From contig CAWHFX010000010.1 of the NCBI GenBank assembly GCA_963828715.1, positions 62,001-126,000 of the forward strand: a DNA stretch of 64,000 bases. The letters run 5' to 3'. Positions 19,182 to 29,130 of the stretch are shown here, piece after piece. The notes under the pieces were generated by a model. It searched no databases, had not been told where the DNA came from, and worked only from the letters and a program-made list of their open reading frames with translations. The stretch comes from JAQGMV01 sp963828715 (GTDB taxonomy: Bacteria > Pseudomonadota > Gammaproteobacteria > Burkholderiales > SG8-41). How positions within the stretch are numbered: the stretch's first letter is position 1; each line of letters starts with the position of its first letter. A program made the translations under genes and the position numbers.

Positions 19182-22100
19182 TCAAGCGCGCTCGACGTTG
19201 CAGACGAACGCCTTGCCCTCGTGCATGGAGACGTTCGGATCGGCCACGAGCGCAGAGAGCTCGTTCACTATCGCCCCGGTGGTGAGGCCTTCGTAACCCC
19301 AGTGCCATGGCATGCCGACCTGATGGACGAGCCGGCCCTCGATCGTGAACGGGCGCACGCGGCGCGTGACGAGCGCTTTGGCGCGTATCGCCGCGCGCGG
19401 CGTAGTGATGCGCACCCAATCGAGGTTGCGAATGCCCTTTTCCTGCGCAAGCTCGGGCGAGAGCTCGATGAACAGCTCGGGCTGAAGCTCCGCGAGCCAC
19501 GGCAGCCAGCGGCTCATACCGCCCGCAAGATAGTGTTCGGTCAGGCGGTATGTCGTGATGATGTACGGGAATTTGGGATCGCCGACTGCCGCGAGCGGAT
19601 TGGCGGGATCCTTCCAGTACTTCATCACCGGACTCGCCTGCTGCTTGTAGAACGGATTGCGCACCACGGATTCGACCGGCTCGTAATGTGTGGGCAAGGG
19701 ACCATCCACGAGACCGGAAGGCGCGAACAGCCAACCCATGCCGTCGGCCTTCAGAATGAACGCAGCCGTGCCGGGGAGGGCGTCCATGCCTACGCCGCCG
19801 GGCTTGGGCTTGTCGTTCGGCGGCTTCGTGACCGGAAAATCCGGAACGTCGTATCCGGTCCAGCGCTTCTGGCCCGCATCCCACCAGACCCACTTCTTGC
19901 GCTCGCTCCACGGTTTTCCGTCGGGGTCGGCCGAGGCGCGGTTGTACATGAGACGGCGATTCGCGGGCCACGCCCATCCCCAATTGAGCTCGGCGCCGGG
20001 CTCGCGGGGCGGATCGGGCGAACGCTGTGCCGGCAGGTTCTTGTCAGGCGCCGGGTACATGCCCGAATAGATCCACGACGCGCACGTCGTCGAGCCGTCG
20101 TCCTTGAGATCGCCGAAGCCGCTGACATGACGATCCGGTTCCCCGGAGTAGTAGCCGTTCATTTCGCGCAGCAGCTTCAGCGCTGAAGGCTCGCCGCGCT
20201 TTCTTTCCTGCTCGTCCTCGTGTTCGTAGTCGAACAGCAGGTTCTTGAATCCCTGATCCCGCGGCAGCGTGGAATCTGCGTACAGCGCCTTGAGCCGCTT
20301 GCCAAGCTCATAGACGAAGAGCGTGTCGGAGCGGCAGTCCCCCGGCGCCTCCACTGCCTTGTGGTGGAACTGCAGCATGCGTTGCGTGTTGGTGAAGGTA
20401 CCGTCGAGCTCCGCAACCTGTGTGGACGGGAAGAAGAAGACCTCGGTCTTGATGTCGCCGGTCTTGACGCCGCCTTCCTTCACTTCCGGCGCGTTTCTCC
20501 AAAAGGTCGCCGTCTCCTGCACCCAGTTGTCTTTCACGACTAACCATTCGAGGTTGCGGAGTGCCGCGCGTTGAAAGCGTGCGTTGAGCGAGGTGGCCGG
20601 GTTCTGGCCGATGCACAGCATCCCCTTCACCCGGCCTGCATGCATCGCGGCAAACGTCGCCATGTGTGAGTGGTCGCCGATGATCTTCGGATGCCAGTCG
20701 TATCCGAACTGGTTCTCGGCGGTGGCGTTGTCGCCGTACATCGACTTCAGATACGAGACGACGTACTTGGGCGTGTTCGCCCACCACCCGGTCGGGAGCG
20801 TCTCGGCCGTGAGGTAATCCACGAGACTGTCGTGCTTCTTGAGCGCGGTCGGATGAGGCATGTAGCCGTGAATGGAGTGATACAGCGTCGGCACGTCCGT
20901 GGAGCCCTGAATCGACGCGTGGCCGCGCAGGGCCATGACGCCCGCTCCGGGCCGGCCCGCATTACCGAGCAGCAGCTGGAGCAGGGCGCACGCACCGATG
21001 ATCTGCACGCCGTACGTGTGCTGGGTCCACGCCACGGCGTAGGCGAAGGACGTGGTTCGATCTGCGCCCGAGTTCGCGAGTATCGTTTCGGCGACCTTCA
21101 GGAAGGTATCGCGCGGACAGCCGGTCGTGCGTTCTACCATCTCGGGCGTGTAGCGGCCGTAATGGCGCTTCACGATCTGCAATACGCAGCGGGGGTCCTG
21201 GAGCGTTTCATCGCGGAGCGCGGGCGGCTCCAGCAGGCCCTTGACGATATCGTCGAACGGAGGACCCTGATGCGCTCGTGCCGATGCCGCTTGATGGCCT
21301 GATTGCGTGCTGCTCATTTCCCCGGACTGGGCCGTGTGCGCAGCGCGCCCCTGCTCGCCGATCTTTGTGTGCGCGTACTGCCAGCTTTCGCCGTTGTACT
21401 CGGCGGTGAGGCCGTTGAACGGCCACGCCTCGATGCCGCCCTTGTACTCCATGAGGCCCGAGAACACGCCGTCCTGATCTTCGGCGTCGCGGTAGCTCTC
21501 CTCGATCAGCGTGGCGGCGTTCGTGTAATTCATGACCCAGGTCCTGAAGAACGGGTCGCTGTTCCAGCGGGGACTGTTCAGGACGTAGGAAATGATGCCG
21601 CCGAGGAACGCAATGTCGGACCCCGCCCGGATCGGCGCGTAAATGTCCGCGACCGCGCTCGTCCGGGTAAATCGCGGATCGACGTGAATGAGCTTCGCGC
21701 CGTGTTCCACCTTGGCCTTCATGGGCCATCGGAACGCGACCGGATGGTTCTCGGCCATGTTCGAGCCCATCACGACGACGCAGTCGGAATCCGCCATACT
21801 GCGCGGATACATCGTGGCGGCACCCCGGCCGAATCGTGTCCCCAGACCGGGGACACTGGAGCTATGTCATATTCGCGCCTGGTTTTCGATCGCCACGATA
21901 CCCAGCCCGCGCATCAGTTTCTGCTGGATATGATTGAACTCGATCTCCAGGGTCGCGCCGCCGAGCGCGAAAATGGCGGGCGTCATGTTCACGAGTTTCC
22001 CGTCCGGCAGGCGTTCGATGAACGTTTCGTCGCGCGTCTTCTTGAAGAGCTCGACGAAGCGGTTCATGGCGCGCTCGAAATCCCAGACCTCCCAGTCCGC

Positions 22101-22442
22101 CGCGCCGGGTGCGCGGTGCAGCACCTGTGTCGGACGGTTCGGGTTCACGTGAAGCTGGAAGATTGCAGCACCCTTCGGGCAGAGCGTCCCTTCGTTGTGA
22201 GGGCTGCGCGGGTCGCCTTCCACGTTGACGATCTTGCCGTCGATGCTGTGCACGAGCGTCGCGCAACCGACGGAGCAGAATGGACACACACTCGGCGTGG
22301 TCTTCGCTTTTCGGATGCGAAGTTCCTGGGCGCGCGCCACGGCGGGTGCGAGGTTCACGCCCGAAGCGACGAGCCCACCCAGCGCGCTGCCGCCGCCGGC
22401 ACCGCCGAGAAGACGTAAAAAATCCCGCCTCGAGACATTCAT
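19182..22442 (-). CDS. fdnG: Selenocysteine-containing formate dehydrogenase catalytic subunit
   Basis: About 1086 residues read through one in-frame UGA at 21867-21869. It oxidises formate at a Mo- or W-bis-MGD site in the periplasm. The start at 22442 has AGGAGGAG just upstream and gives a twin-arginine signal (SRRDFL, then a hydrophobic core ending near ARAQ). The 4Fe-4S ligands are C53, C56, C60 and C88. The UGA is codon 192, in the context ENQARI-U-HSSS. This aligns by memory with ENQAR-type sequence around Sec196 of E. coli FdnG. Downstream are FGRGAATMYPRSM, AENHPVAFRWPM and VDPRFTRTSAVADIYAPIRAG, all typical of FdnG/FdoG. Without readthrough the gene would be split into two nonfunctional halves. 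Confidence 0.95.
21837..21855 (-). promoter_or_regulatory. SECIS hairpin of the formate dehydrogenase gene
   Basis: On the coding strand a perfect 7-bp stem, TGTCCCC with GGGGACA, encloses the pentaloop GGTCT. The loop starts 18 bases after the UGA. The E. coli fdhF SECIS, recalled from the literature, has the same GGUCU loop at the same spacing. This element recruits SelB with Sec-tRNA. Confidence 0.93.
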
Positions 22443-22717
22443 GCACTCTCCTCCTGCACCGCAGGCGTGGTCCGTGTGCTCACGTTTCCACGCGTTCTCC
22501 GGCGGGCATCCGTTGCTCGAGGCAAGTTTCCGCCGCGCCGGATCGTTGTCGGCGCGGCGAACATGCAAGCACCGCGCCGCCGCGTCAATAAAGCGCTAAG
22601 AGTAGGCCGCGGTGACCGCGAGTTGCATGCCCGCGCTGCTCAAGGGCATTACTTTGCGGATCGATTCACGGTATCGTTCGTGCGGTAGCGGCCTTGCAAA
22701 TCACGCAGGTGAATATC

Positions 22718-23047
22718 GTGAGCGAACGTACTACACGCGATCTGACGGGCTCGATTCAGATCGAGCGCCAGGACTATGCCAAACGCGGGAGGTACGTCGG
22801 AACCATCGCCGGCGAGCACGGGATATCCCGGCTCGAATATCGGCGCGAGCGGGACGATCTGCTCGTTGCCGAGCACACGGAGACCTCCGAATCGTTCCAG
22901 GGCAAGGGCGTCGCCGAGGCGCTGGTGCGGCGGATGGTAGAGGACGCGCGCGCGGAGGGCTTCAGTATCTATGCGCAGTGCTCTTACGTGGACGAGCAGC
23001 GGCGGGCGCATCCGGAATGGGCCGACGTGTTCCGTACCTTCAACTGA
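22718..23047 (+). CDS. Small GNAT-family N-acetyltransferase
   Basis: About 109 residues from the GTG at 22718 (CGCAGG about 9 bases upstream). A TTG at 22694 would add eight residues. It resembles the short YjdJ/GTNA-type GCN5-related acetyltransferases: a central TSESFQGKGVAEALVRRMV acetyl-CoA loop and a C-terminal IYAQCSYVDEQRRAHPEW. The acceptor is unknown. It is divergent from the formate dehydrogenase operon and convergent with the aldolase gene. Confidence 0.8.
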   Translation: MSERTTRDLTGSIQIERQDYAKRGRYVGTIAGEHGISRLEYRRERDDLLVAEHTETSESFQGKGVAEALVRRMVEDARAEGFSIYAQCSYVDEQRRAHPEWADVFRTFN

Positions 23048-23068
23048 ACGATCGCGCCGGCGAGGCGG

Positions 23069-23767
23069 CTACACGACCCGCTTCTTCCACAGCTCCCAGG
23101 GTCGTTCGAGCACCTGATCGTTCGTCGCCGCGGCGTTCTCAGCCTCCGCATCATTCAGGAAGGTAATCTCGCCGAGGCGCGCTGCTTCCGATTGAAGTCT
23201 TGCGTTCACCTCGGCGTAAATCGCGCGATAGACGACCTGCCGGATCGACTGACCAACCGCGACGGACCCATGCCCGCGCATGAGCGCGTATGCGGCAGTG
23301 CCGAGCGCTGTTGCAAGCGCTCTACCGAGGGCAGGTGTGCGAATGAGCATATCCGTGTTCGGGCCGTCCGCATCGCGAATCTCGAACGTGGGGACGCCGA
23401 GGCCGAGAAAACCGCTCATGTGGTAGACGGGCCTGAGGCGCGTGCCCGTTACGGTATACGGCACGATCGACGGCGAATGGCTGTGCACGATCGCGTGCAC
23501 ATCGGGCCTCGCACGATAGATCTCGCTGTGTATGAAGCGCTCCAGGTACGGCCGGCGGCCGCGCGGATCGATCGGCTCACCGTCGAGTCCGTGTTCCATG
23601 ACGTCGTCGCGTGTTACGACCGCGGGCGCGAGGCTCCGCGCGAGATGAAACCGATCTGCTCGCTCCGGGTCACGTACACTGATATGGCCGAACCCGTCCA
23701 CCACACCTTCGTTGTAGAGAATGTGATTCGCGATGACGAGATCGTCGACCAGTTCGTCGGATGCCAT
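23069..23767 (-). CDS. Class II aldolase/adducin-family protein
   Basis: 232 residues. Metal-binding pattern of the fuculose-aldolase family: HSEIYRARPDVHAIVHSHSP supplies two His, and MRGHGSVAVGQS the third. Related enzymes cleave sugar phosphates or decarboxylate hydroxy acids. Other fold members act in aromatic or furan-acid catabolism. It is divergently arranged with the Bug gene at 23809, which suggests a shared regulatory gap and possibly a shared substrate. Confidence 0.82.
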   Translation of the reverse strand: MASDELVDDLVIANHILYNEGVVDGFGHISVRDPERADRFHLARSLAPAVVTRDDVMEHGLDGEPIDPRGRRPYLERFIHSEIYRARPDVHAIVHSHSPSIVPYTVTGTRLRPVYHMSGFLGLGVPTFEIRDADGPNTDMLIRTPALGRALATALGTAAYALMRGHGSVAVGQSIRQVVYRAIYAEVNARLQSEAARLGEITFLNDAEAENAAATNDQVLERPWELWKKRVV

Positions 23768-23808
23768 GCCGGTATTATATTGACGACTTCGACCCGGATT
23801 CGTCAGTC

Positions 23809-24786
23809 ATGCTGCCGAGACTTGTGCGCTTCGTTCTGCTGACGCTGCTCACCACGTGGCTCGTAACGGCTCATGCGCAACCGTATCCGGCGAGACCCGT
23901 GCGCGTCGTCGTGCCTTATGCGGCCGGGGGCCTTCCGGACACGATGGCGAGATTGGTCGCGCAAAGACTGACGGAGAGCCTGGGACAGCAGTTCGTCGTG
24001 GACAATCGACCGGGCGCGGGAGGCATCGGCGCATGCGAGCTCGTCGCGCACAGTGCGCCCGATGGCTATACGCTGCTGGTCGCGGATACGCCGCAGACGG
24101 CGGTGAATGTCTGGCTATACGCGAAGCTTCCCTATGACACCCTGCGTGATTTCGCGCCCCTGAGCATCATCGGCACGTCGACCCAGTTCCTGGTCGCGAA
24201 TGCGTCTCTGCCGGCAGCGAACCTGAACGAGCTCGTGTCGCTCGCTCGCGCAAAACCGGGTGAGTTGCGATACGGTTCGTCGGGTATCGGCAGCCTGCAG
24301 CACCTCGGCATGGAAGCGCTCAAATCGGCGCTCAGGCTCGATATCGTCCACGTCCCGTACAAAGGCAACGGGCAGGCGGTTCCAGCGATGCTCGCGGGTG
24401 AGGTTTCGCTCGTGTTCTCTGCGTTTCCCGCGATTCTGCAGTACGTGAAAGCGGGGCGCGTGCGATTGCTGGCTGTGAACACGTCGAAGCGCTCGGCTTA
24501 CGCGCCTGATGTGCCGACGATTGCGGAGCTCACCGGAATCGCGGATTTCGATTACCCGCCGCTCATCGGCGTGCTGGCGCCCGCGCGCACCCCGCATGGG
24601 GTGATTTCACGTGTGGCGGACGGCATAGCCGCTGCAGTTCAGCATCCGGAGCTGAAGCAGCGATTCTCGGCACTGGCAATCGATGGCGTCGGCAGCACGC
24701 CTGAAGCTTATGCGAAACAGATTCGCATCGACATCGAGAAGTATGCGAAGGCGGTGAAGGCCGCGAACCTCAGGGTCGATCAATAA
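23809..24786 (+). CDS. Bug/TctC-family solute-binding protein 2
   Basis: About 325 residues. I prefer the ATG at 23809 (MLPRLVRFVLLTLLTTWL), which gives a clean signal peptide ending at AHA-Q. The upstream ATG at 23761 would overlap the divergent aldolase start. The ligand loop reads YAAGGLPDTMARL, and the second segment HVPYKGNGQAVPAML. The last seven bases overlap the 3' end of pcaG on the other strand. Periplasmic carboxylate binding is expected. Confidence 0.88.
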   Translation: MLPRLVRFVLLTLLTTWLVTAHAQPYPARPVRVVVPYAAGGLPDTMARLVAQRLTESLGQQFVVDNRPGAGGIGACELVAHSAPDGYTLLVADTPQTAVNVWLYAKLPYDTLRDFAPLSIIGTSTQFLVANASLPAANLNELVSLARAKPGELRYGSSGIGSLQHLGMEALKSALRLDIVHVPYKGNGQAVPAMLAGEVSLVFSAFPAILQYVKAGRVRLLAVNTSKRSAYAPDVPTIAELTGIADFDYPPLIGVLAPARTPHGVISRVADGIAAAVQHPELKQRFSALAIDGVGSTPEAYAKQIRIDIEKYAKAVKAANLRVDQ

Positions 24787-25343
24787 TCGAAGAACACCGT
24801 CTCGTTCTCTCCCTGCAGCACGATGTTCCACTCGAGAACGCCTGTATCGACCTCACGCGCGATCAACGTCGAGCGCCGCTCTGCAGGGACGAGGGCGAGA
24901 ATCGGATCGTCGGCATTGGCGGGGTCGTCGGGGAAGTAGACGCGCGTGGCGAGGTGCTTCAGCAGACCGCGCATCAACACGACGACGACGAGATGCGGCG
25001 CCTGCAGTCGGTCCCCCGGCCCCGGGACCTGCCCTGGCTTGATGGTCGAGAATCGAAACGCGCCGTGACGATCGGTCAGCGCACGGCCAAAGCCTGTGAA
25101 GCCGTTCTCGAGCAGCTTCTCACGCGTGTCCTCCGGGTGCGCATACTTGCCGTGGGCGTTCGCCTGCCAGATCTCGACGACCGCGTCATCGACTGGTTTG
25201 CCGTCTCCGTCCAGAACACATCCGCGAATGAGGCAGCGCTCACCGCTCACGCCCGCCGGCGCAACATTCTCCACTGTGCTGCGTTCGAAGCTGATCGCGA
25301 CGAACGGACCTGTCGTCTGCGACGGTGTCAGCATGAGGCTCAT
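24780..25343 (-). CDS. pcaG: Protocatechuate 3,4-dioxygenase alpha subunit
   Basis: 187 residues beginning MSLMLTPSQTTGPF at 25343, with a four-base overlap to the beta gene. Intradiol ring-cleavage of protocatechuate to beta-carboxy-muconate needs the alpha/beta heterodimer. The alpha chain has the shared fold (VVEIWQANAHGKYAHPED, TIKPGQVPG, APHLVVVVLMRGLLKHL) but lacks the full set of iron ligands, as is normal. No downstream pca genes lie in this window. Confidence 0.92.
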   Translation of the reverse strand: MSLMLTPSQTTGPFVAISFERSTVENVAPAGVSGERCLIRGCVLDGDGKPVDDAVVEIWQANAHGKYAHPEDTREKLLENGFTGFGRALTDRHGAFRFSTIKPGQVPGPGDRLQAPHLVVVVLMRGLLKHLATRVYFPDDPANADDPILALVPAERRSTLIAREVDTGVLEWNIVLQGENETVFFDY

Positions 25344-26047
25344 CTGCGCTCCATCGGCGTTGCATCGCGACCACGCAGCACGATGTCGAAACGGTACGCA
25401 ATCGCGTGCTCGGGCATGGTCTGCTCCCAATCGAGCTCGGCGATGAGCCGCTGACGTGCGCGCTCGTCGGGAACGCTCATGTACATCGGGTCGTACGCGA
25501 GCAACGGATCGCCCGGGAAGTAGAACTGTGTCACGAGCCGCTGCATGAGCCCGAGCCCGAAGATCGACAGGTGAACGTGCGCAGGCCGCCAGGCGTTGTA
25601 GTGATTGCGCCAGGGATATGCGCCCGGCTTGATCGTTTTGATGCGATAACGACCGTGGTCGTCGGTAACGACGCGACCGCAGCCGGTGAAGTTAGGATCG
25701 AGCGGCGCATCGTGGTTGTCCGTCGCGTGACGATACCGCCCCGCGGCATTCGCCTGCCAGATTTCGATCAGCGCATGCGGCACGGGGCGCGCGTTTTCGT
25801 CGAGGACCCGGCCCGACACGATGATGCGTTCGCCGAGCGGTTCGCCGGCATGGTGGCGCGTGAGGTCCGCCTCTTCGGGCTTGACGTCATCGCCGCCGAG
25901 GAGCGGGCCTGTTACTTCGGACAGTGTCTGCGGGGCGATGACGAGCGGCTGCGTCGGCGCGCGCTTCGCGGTCGATCTGTAGGGCGGATACGAATACTCG
26001 GGCTGCGTGTGCCAGTACGAGCGGCGATAGGGCGCGGGGTCGGTCAC
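25340..26047 (-). CDS. pcaH: Protocatechuate 3,4-dioxygenase beta subunit
   Basis: 235 residues. All four Fe(III) ligands of the intradiol family can be placed: Tyr105 in AAGRYRH, Tyr144 in GAYPWRNHY, and His157 and His159 in WRPAHVHLS. The spacings (39 and 13 residues) are those of the Pseudomonas enzyme (Tyr408, Tyr447, His460, His462, recalled). It is coupled to pcaG through an ATGA overlap. It lies 48 bases downstream of the corrected end of the methyltransferase gene. Confidence 0.95.
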   Translation of the reverse strand: MTDPAPYRRSYWHTQPEYSYPPYRSTAKRAPTQPLVIAPQTLSEVTGPLLGGDDVKPEEADLTRHHAGEPLGERIIVSGRVLDENARPVPHALIEIWQANAAGRYRHATDNHDAPLDPNFTGCGRVVTDDHGRYRIKTIKPGAYPWRNHYNAWRPAHVHLSIFGLGLMQRLVTQFYFPGDPLLAYDPMYMSVPDERARQRLIAELDWEQTMPEHAIAYRFDIVLRGRDATPMERR

Positions 26048-26095
26048 GGCTCGGTTCCTCCAACGGCTCAGCAGGCCGAATGAGTACCCTTCTCT

Positions 26096-26903
26096 TCAGG
26101 GCTTCGTCGCAATAACGATGAGATGGCCGCGAAGGTCGCGCTCGAAGGCCACCCACCGAACGCTGTTCGGGATCGACGAGCTCCAATGCACGGGCCCATG
26201 CCTTACCGACCGTCTTGCCGAATTTATAGCCCATCCGCACGGTCGCCGACATCCTCCCGATGCATTCGATGTGATCGTAGCCCAGCTCGCGCAGCAGGCG
26301 CTCCTCCTTGGCGGCGGACGTGAAGTAGGTGTCGTAGATTTCCCGCCGGGACATGCGGTACACGAATCTCTTCAGATGATAGAAGACCCAGAATCCTTCG
26401 GTCGAGAACGTGTTGACGTGCGTCGACACGCTGACGCCTCCCGGTCGCAGCACGCGCCTGATCTCGGCATAACCTTTCCGCACTTCGGGTTCATCCAGAT
26501 AGCGCAGGACCTCGATGCTCACGACGCAGTCGAAGTGATTGTCGTCGAAGGGCAGGTTGTTGGCATAGCCTTCGATGAATTCGATGTCCGGGAAGTTGTC
26601 GCGCGCGAACGCGAGCATCTTCGTGGAGGGATCGAGTCCTACGACGTGATGCCCGCGGCGGCGGATGTAGTCCGCGAAGTGACCGGTGCCGCATCCCAGG
26701 TCCAGCACTCTGGAGCCCGCCGGAAGCCGGTTCAGGACGCGATCGATCTCCTCGAACAGTTGATAGCGGCCATAGATGAACTCGTCCGTGTACTTGCCCT
26801 GCTGAAAATTGACGTACTTCCCCTGGAAGATCCCGCTATCGATATCGTGGCGCTCGACGGCGCGCCTCAAAACCTGCCCGTCGGGCTGTTGTCGCGAATT
26901 CAT
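26096..26903 (-). CDS. Class I SAM-dependent methyltransferase, probable 3' frameshift
   Basis: About 268 residues. The SAM-binding motif I is RVLDLGCGTGHFADYIR, motif II-like is VVGLDPSTKM, and FDCVVSIEVLRYLDEP and RVLRPGGVSV follow, as in ubiquinone/glycan-type methyltransferases. The uninterrupted frame runs to 25887 and would overlap pcaH by about 160 bases with an Arg/Ala-rich tail. Moving one base near 26170 (after DPEQ) gives VRWVAFERDLRGHLIVIATKP and a stop at 26096, which looks like a genuine C-terminus. The adjacent deacetylase suggests a glycan or cell-envelope role, but this is weak. Confidence 0.75.
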
Positions 26904-26978
26904 CGTCTGTAACGAAAAGGAAAGAGGCCGCGGGCAGCGGCTAGCATGCCACGACCCGGGATCGGAACGGATGATAGA

Positions 26979-28001
26979 TCACAGTGCCGCGACAGTCTCG
27001 ACGCGTGGCTCGCGTGTTGCCGCAGAGGCGCTTACGACGGAATAGCAATCCCGCATCGTCAGGCTGCTGAAGCCGGCCTGCTGCTCGAGCCTTTGATAAT
27101 GATCGAGAATCGAGCGCAGGAACGTGAGATTCTCGTCCGTATTGACGCCGAAGTTGTGCGGATGCCACCAGAGATGGTAGATGCGCCCGTGCGTTGCGGC
27201 ATAGGTCATCGCACTGGTAATCCTTGCAAGCCGGCGCGCGTCCAGCGCCGAGAGTCTCGGCTCGAACGGACGCAGAAAACGGCTGGCCGGGATGTTGTAA
27301 AGGCCACTCGGATGCGCGAGCTCATCCCAGCCGTAGGTGTGATGCCCCGTTACGTTGACGTACGAATCGGTCAAGCGGGCAAGCCGCCGAACCGGTTTGT
27401 CGTCGTCGCGGCTTTTGGGCTCGTACATCCAGCTTCGCTCGTTACCCCGGAAGCCCTTGATGCCCAGAGCCTTGCAGGCCGCCAGGGCATCGGCATCGTA
27501 CTGATTGCGCGGGAACACGATGCTCTCGATGGTCACGCCGCATTCCCGCGCGACTTCGATCGCGCGACGTAACTCCTCGGCGAACGCGGTGGGGCTGCGC
27601 TTCGCCTCGAGCGCGTAACAGTGCGAGAAGGTATGGGTTGCGATCTCATGACGGCCGTCAGCCCGGATCTGCTGGACCAGCGACTGACCGAAGTGATAGG
27701 GATCTTCCGCTTCGTTCCGGCCCAGCTTTTCGAAATAATCGGGGTACCAGTTGAGAAGCGGGTCCTCGTATTCGACCGGGGGCGTCGGCAGGTTGCGGCG
27801 CAGGGCTTCCTTGTCGCCGAAGAACAGCATTCCCACGGTTGCGAACGTCGCGCTGATTTCGTATTCGCGGAAGAGACTCAACAGTCGCGGTATCGCTTTG
27901 CGCGCCCCCAGGATATTCGGGCCGTAGGACTCCATCGACATGGAGTCCCTCACGCCCCAGTAGAGCTCGAAGTCGAGCGAAATGACGAAAGCGCCAGTCA
28001 T
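26979..28001 (-). CDS. Polysaccharide deacetylase (NodB-like) family protein
   Basis: 340 residues. The catalytic Asp motif is FVISLDFELYWGV, and the metal His pair is in HEIATHTFSHCYALE. Later motifs include VFPRNQYD and HLWWHPHNFG. Members remove N-acetyl groups from glycans. No signal peptide, so a cytoplasmic substrate such as a lipid-linked or nucleotide-linked sugar is likelier than peptidoglycan. It is on the same strand as the methyltransferase, 75 bases upstream of it. Confidence 0.85.
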   Translation of the reverse strand: MTGAFVISLDFELYWGVRDSMSMESYGPNILGARKAIPRLLSLFREYEISATFATVGMLFFGDKEALRRNLPTPPVEYEDPLLNWYPDYFEKLGRNEAEDPYHFGQSLVQQIRADGRHEIATHTFSHCYALEAKRSPTAFAEELRRAIEVARECGVTIESIVFPRNQYDADALAACKALGIKGFRGNERSWMYEPKSRDDDKPVRRLARLTDSYVNVTGHHTYGWDELAHPSGLYNIPASRFLRPFEPRLSALDARRLARITSAMTYAATHGRIYHLWWHPHNFGVNTDENLTFLRSILDHYQRLEQQAGFSSLTMRDCYSVVSASAATREPRVETVAAL

Positions 28002-28050
28002 TGGCGAATCCTCTGCTGAGAAAGTCGAAAGCCGTCTTGAACCCGCAAGT

Positions 28051-29076
28051 CTAACAGGCGTGATTGCCAGGAGCGGTTGCCCCGGCGAGACGGCGTATGG
28101 CCTCGATCATGGCGCTCGCGTCAGCCTGATTCTTGCCGGCGATGTCGAGGGCGCTGCCGTGCGCAACGGATGAGAACAGCACAGGCGTACCGATCGTCAA
28201 TCCTGCGGTGCGATTGCGGGCCAGCGCCTTCGCCGCGATGTGGCCCTGGTCGTGGTACATCACGATGTAAGCGTCGTATCCGGCGGTGTGCATCATCGTG
28301 TCGGCGCCGAACGGACCCTCTATCACGGTGTCGTCTTCACGCGTACTTGCGATCGCCGGCTCGATGATGCGTGCCTCGTCGTCGCCGAAGAGTCCATGCT
28401 CACCCGCGTGAGGATTCAGTCCCGAGACCGCGATTCGTGGCGCCCGGATACCGATGCGTCGCAACGCCGCCGCCGTCGCGCGTATCGCGTGCTCGACGCG
28501 CTCACGCGTGACGAGCTCGAGCGCACGCCGCAGGCTGACGTGCAGTGTCGTGTGAACGATGCGCATCTCGCTTCCACCATGCTCGAAGCAGAGCATGAGA
28601 AAGGCGTCTTCGGGTGCAGTAACGGTGCAGCGTGCGACGAAAGACGGATAGCCGTCGAACTCGACGCCGGCGAGCTTTATCGCGCTCTCGGTCTGCGGCG
28701 CAGCGACGACTGCGTCCACGTCTCCGCTGATCGCCGACTCGATGGCCGCGCGCGCGGAATCGAGCGCCGACAGTCCGTGGGCGGCCGCGATTTCGCCCAG
28801 GCGCATTTCGCCATGGGCAAACTGTTCGCGGTGCACGATAAAGACCCGCTTGCCCGAGTGATCACATGTGTGTGCGGTGCCCGCATCAGCCGGACATGCC
28901 ACAGAGATGATGTTCGCAGCGATACCGCACGAGCCGGCATGTCGTTCCAGCACGCGACGATCGCCGAAGAGAACCGGGCTGCACAGGCCTCGCACGCGTT
29001 CGTCGAGCGCGGCCTTGAGCGCGATCTCGGGCCCGATGCCGGCGGGATCACCGAGCGCGATTGCGATTATTGCCAT
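28051..29076 (-). CDS. PdxA-like 4-hydroxythreonine-4-phosphate dehydrogenase family protein
   Basis: 341 residues beginning IAIALGDPAGIGPEIALKAA. The metal site His residues are in MRIVHTTLHVSL and YIVMYHDQGHIAAKAL. Housekeeping PdxA makes pyridoxal phosphate precursors. The PdxA2 branch oxidises hydroxy acids such as D-threonate or erythronate phosphates, or 4,5-dihydroxyphthalate-type cyclohexadienediols. With catabolic neighbours and no pdxJ or ksgA nearby, the PdxA2-type role is more likely. Confidence 0.85.
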   Translation of the reverse strand: MAIIAIALGDPAGIGPEIALKAALDERVRGLCSPVLFGDRRVLERHAGSCGIAANIISVACPADAGTAHTCDHSGKRVFIVHREQFAHGEMRLGEIAAAHGLSALDSARAAIESAISGDVDAVVAAPQTESAIKLAGVEFDGYPSFVARCTVTAPEDAFLMLCFEHGGSEMRIVHTTLHVSLRRALELVTRERVEHAIRATAAALRRIGIRAPRIAVSGLNPHAGEHGLFGDDEARIIEPAIASTREDDTVIEGPFGADTMMHTAGYDAYIVMYHDQGHIAAKALARNRTAGLTIGTPVLFSSVAHGSALDIAGKNQADASAMIEAIRRLAGATAPGNHAC

Positions 29077-29130
29077 TGACCGGAACGACCTGAGTTATGG
29101 TTAGCGACGAGTCTTATTGAGAAGGAAAGC

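Noticed and set aside
21867..21869. In-frame stop splitting the formate dehydrogenase gene, suggesting a pseudogene
   Set aside because: It sits at the known Sec position of FdnG and is followed by a perfect SECIS, so it is read as selenocysteine.
25887..26095. Extended C-terminus of the methyltransferase overlapping pcaH
   Set aside because: The tail is Arg/Ala-rich shadow. A one-base change near 26170 gives a plausible C-terminus and a stop at 26096.
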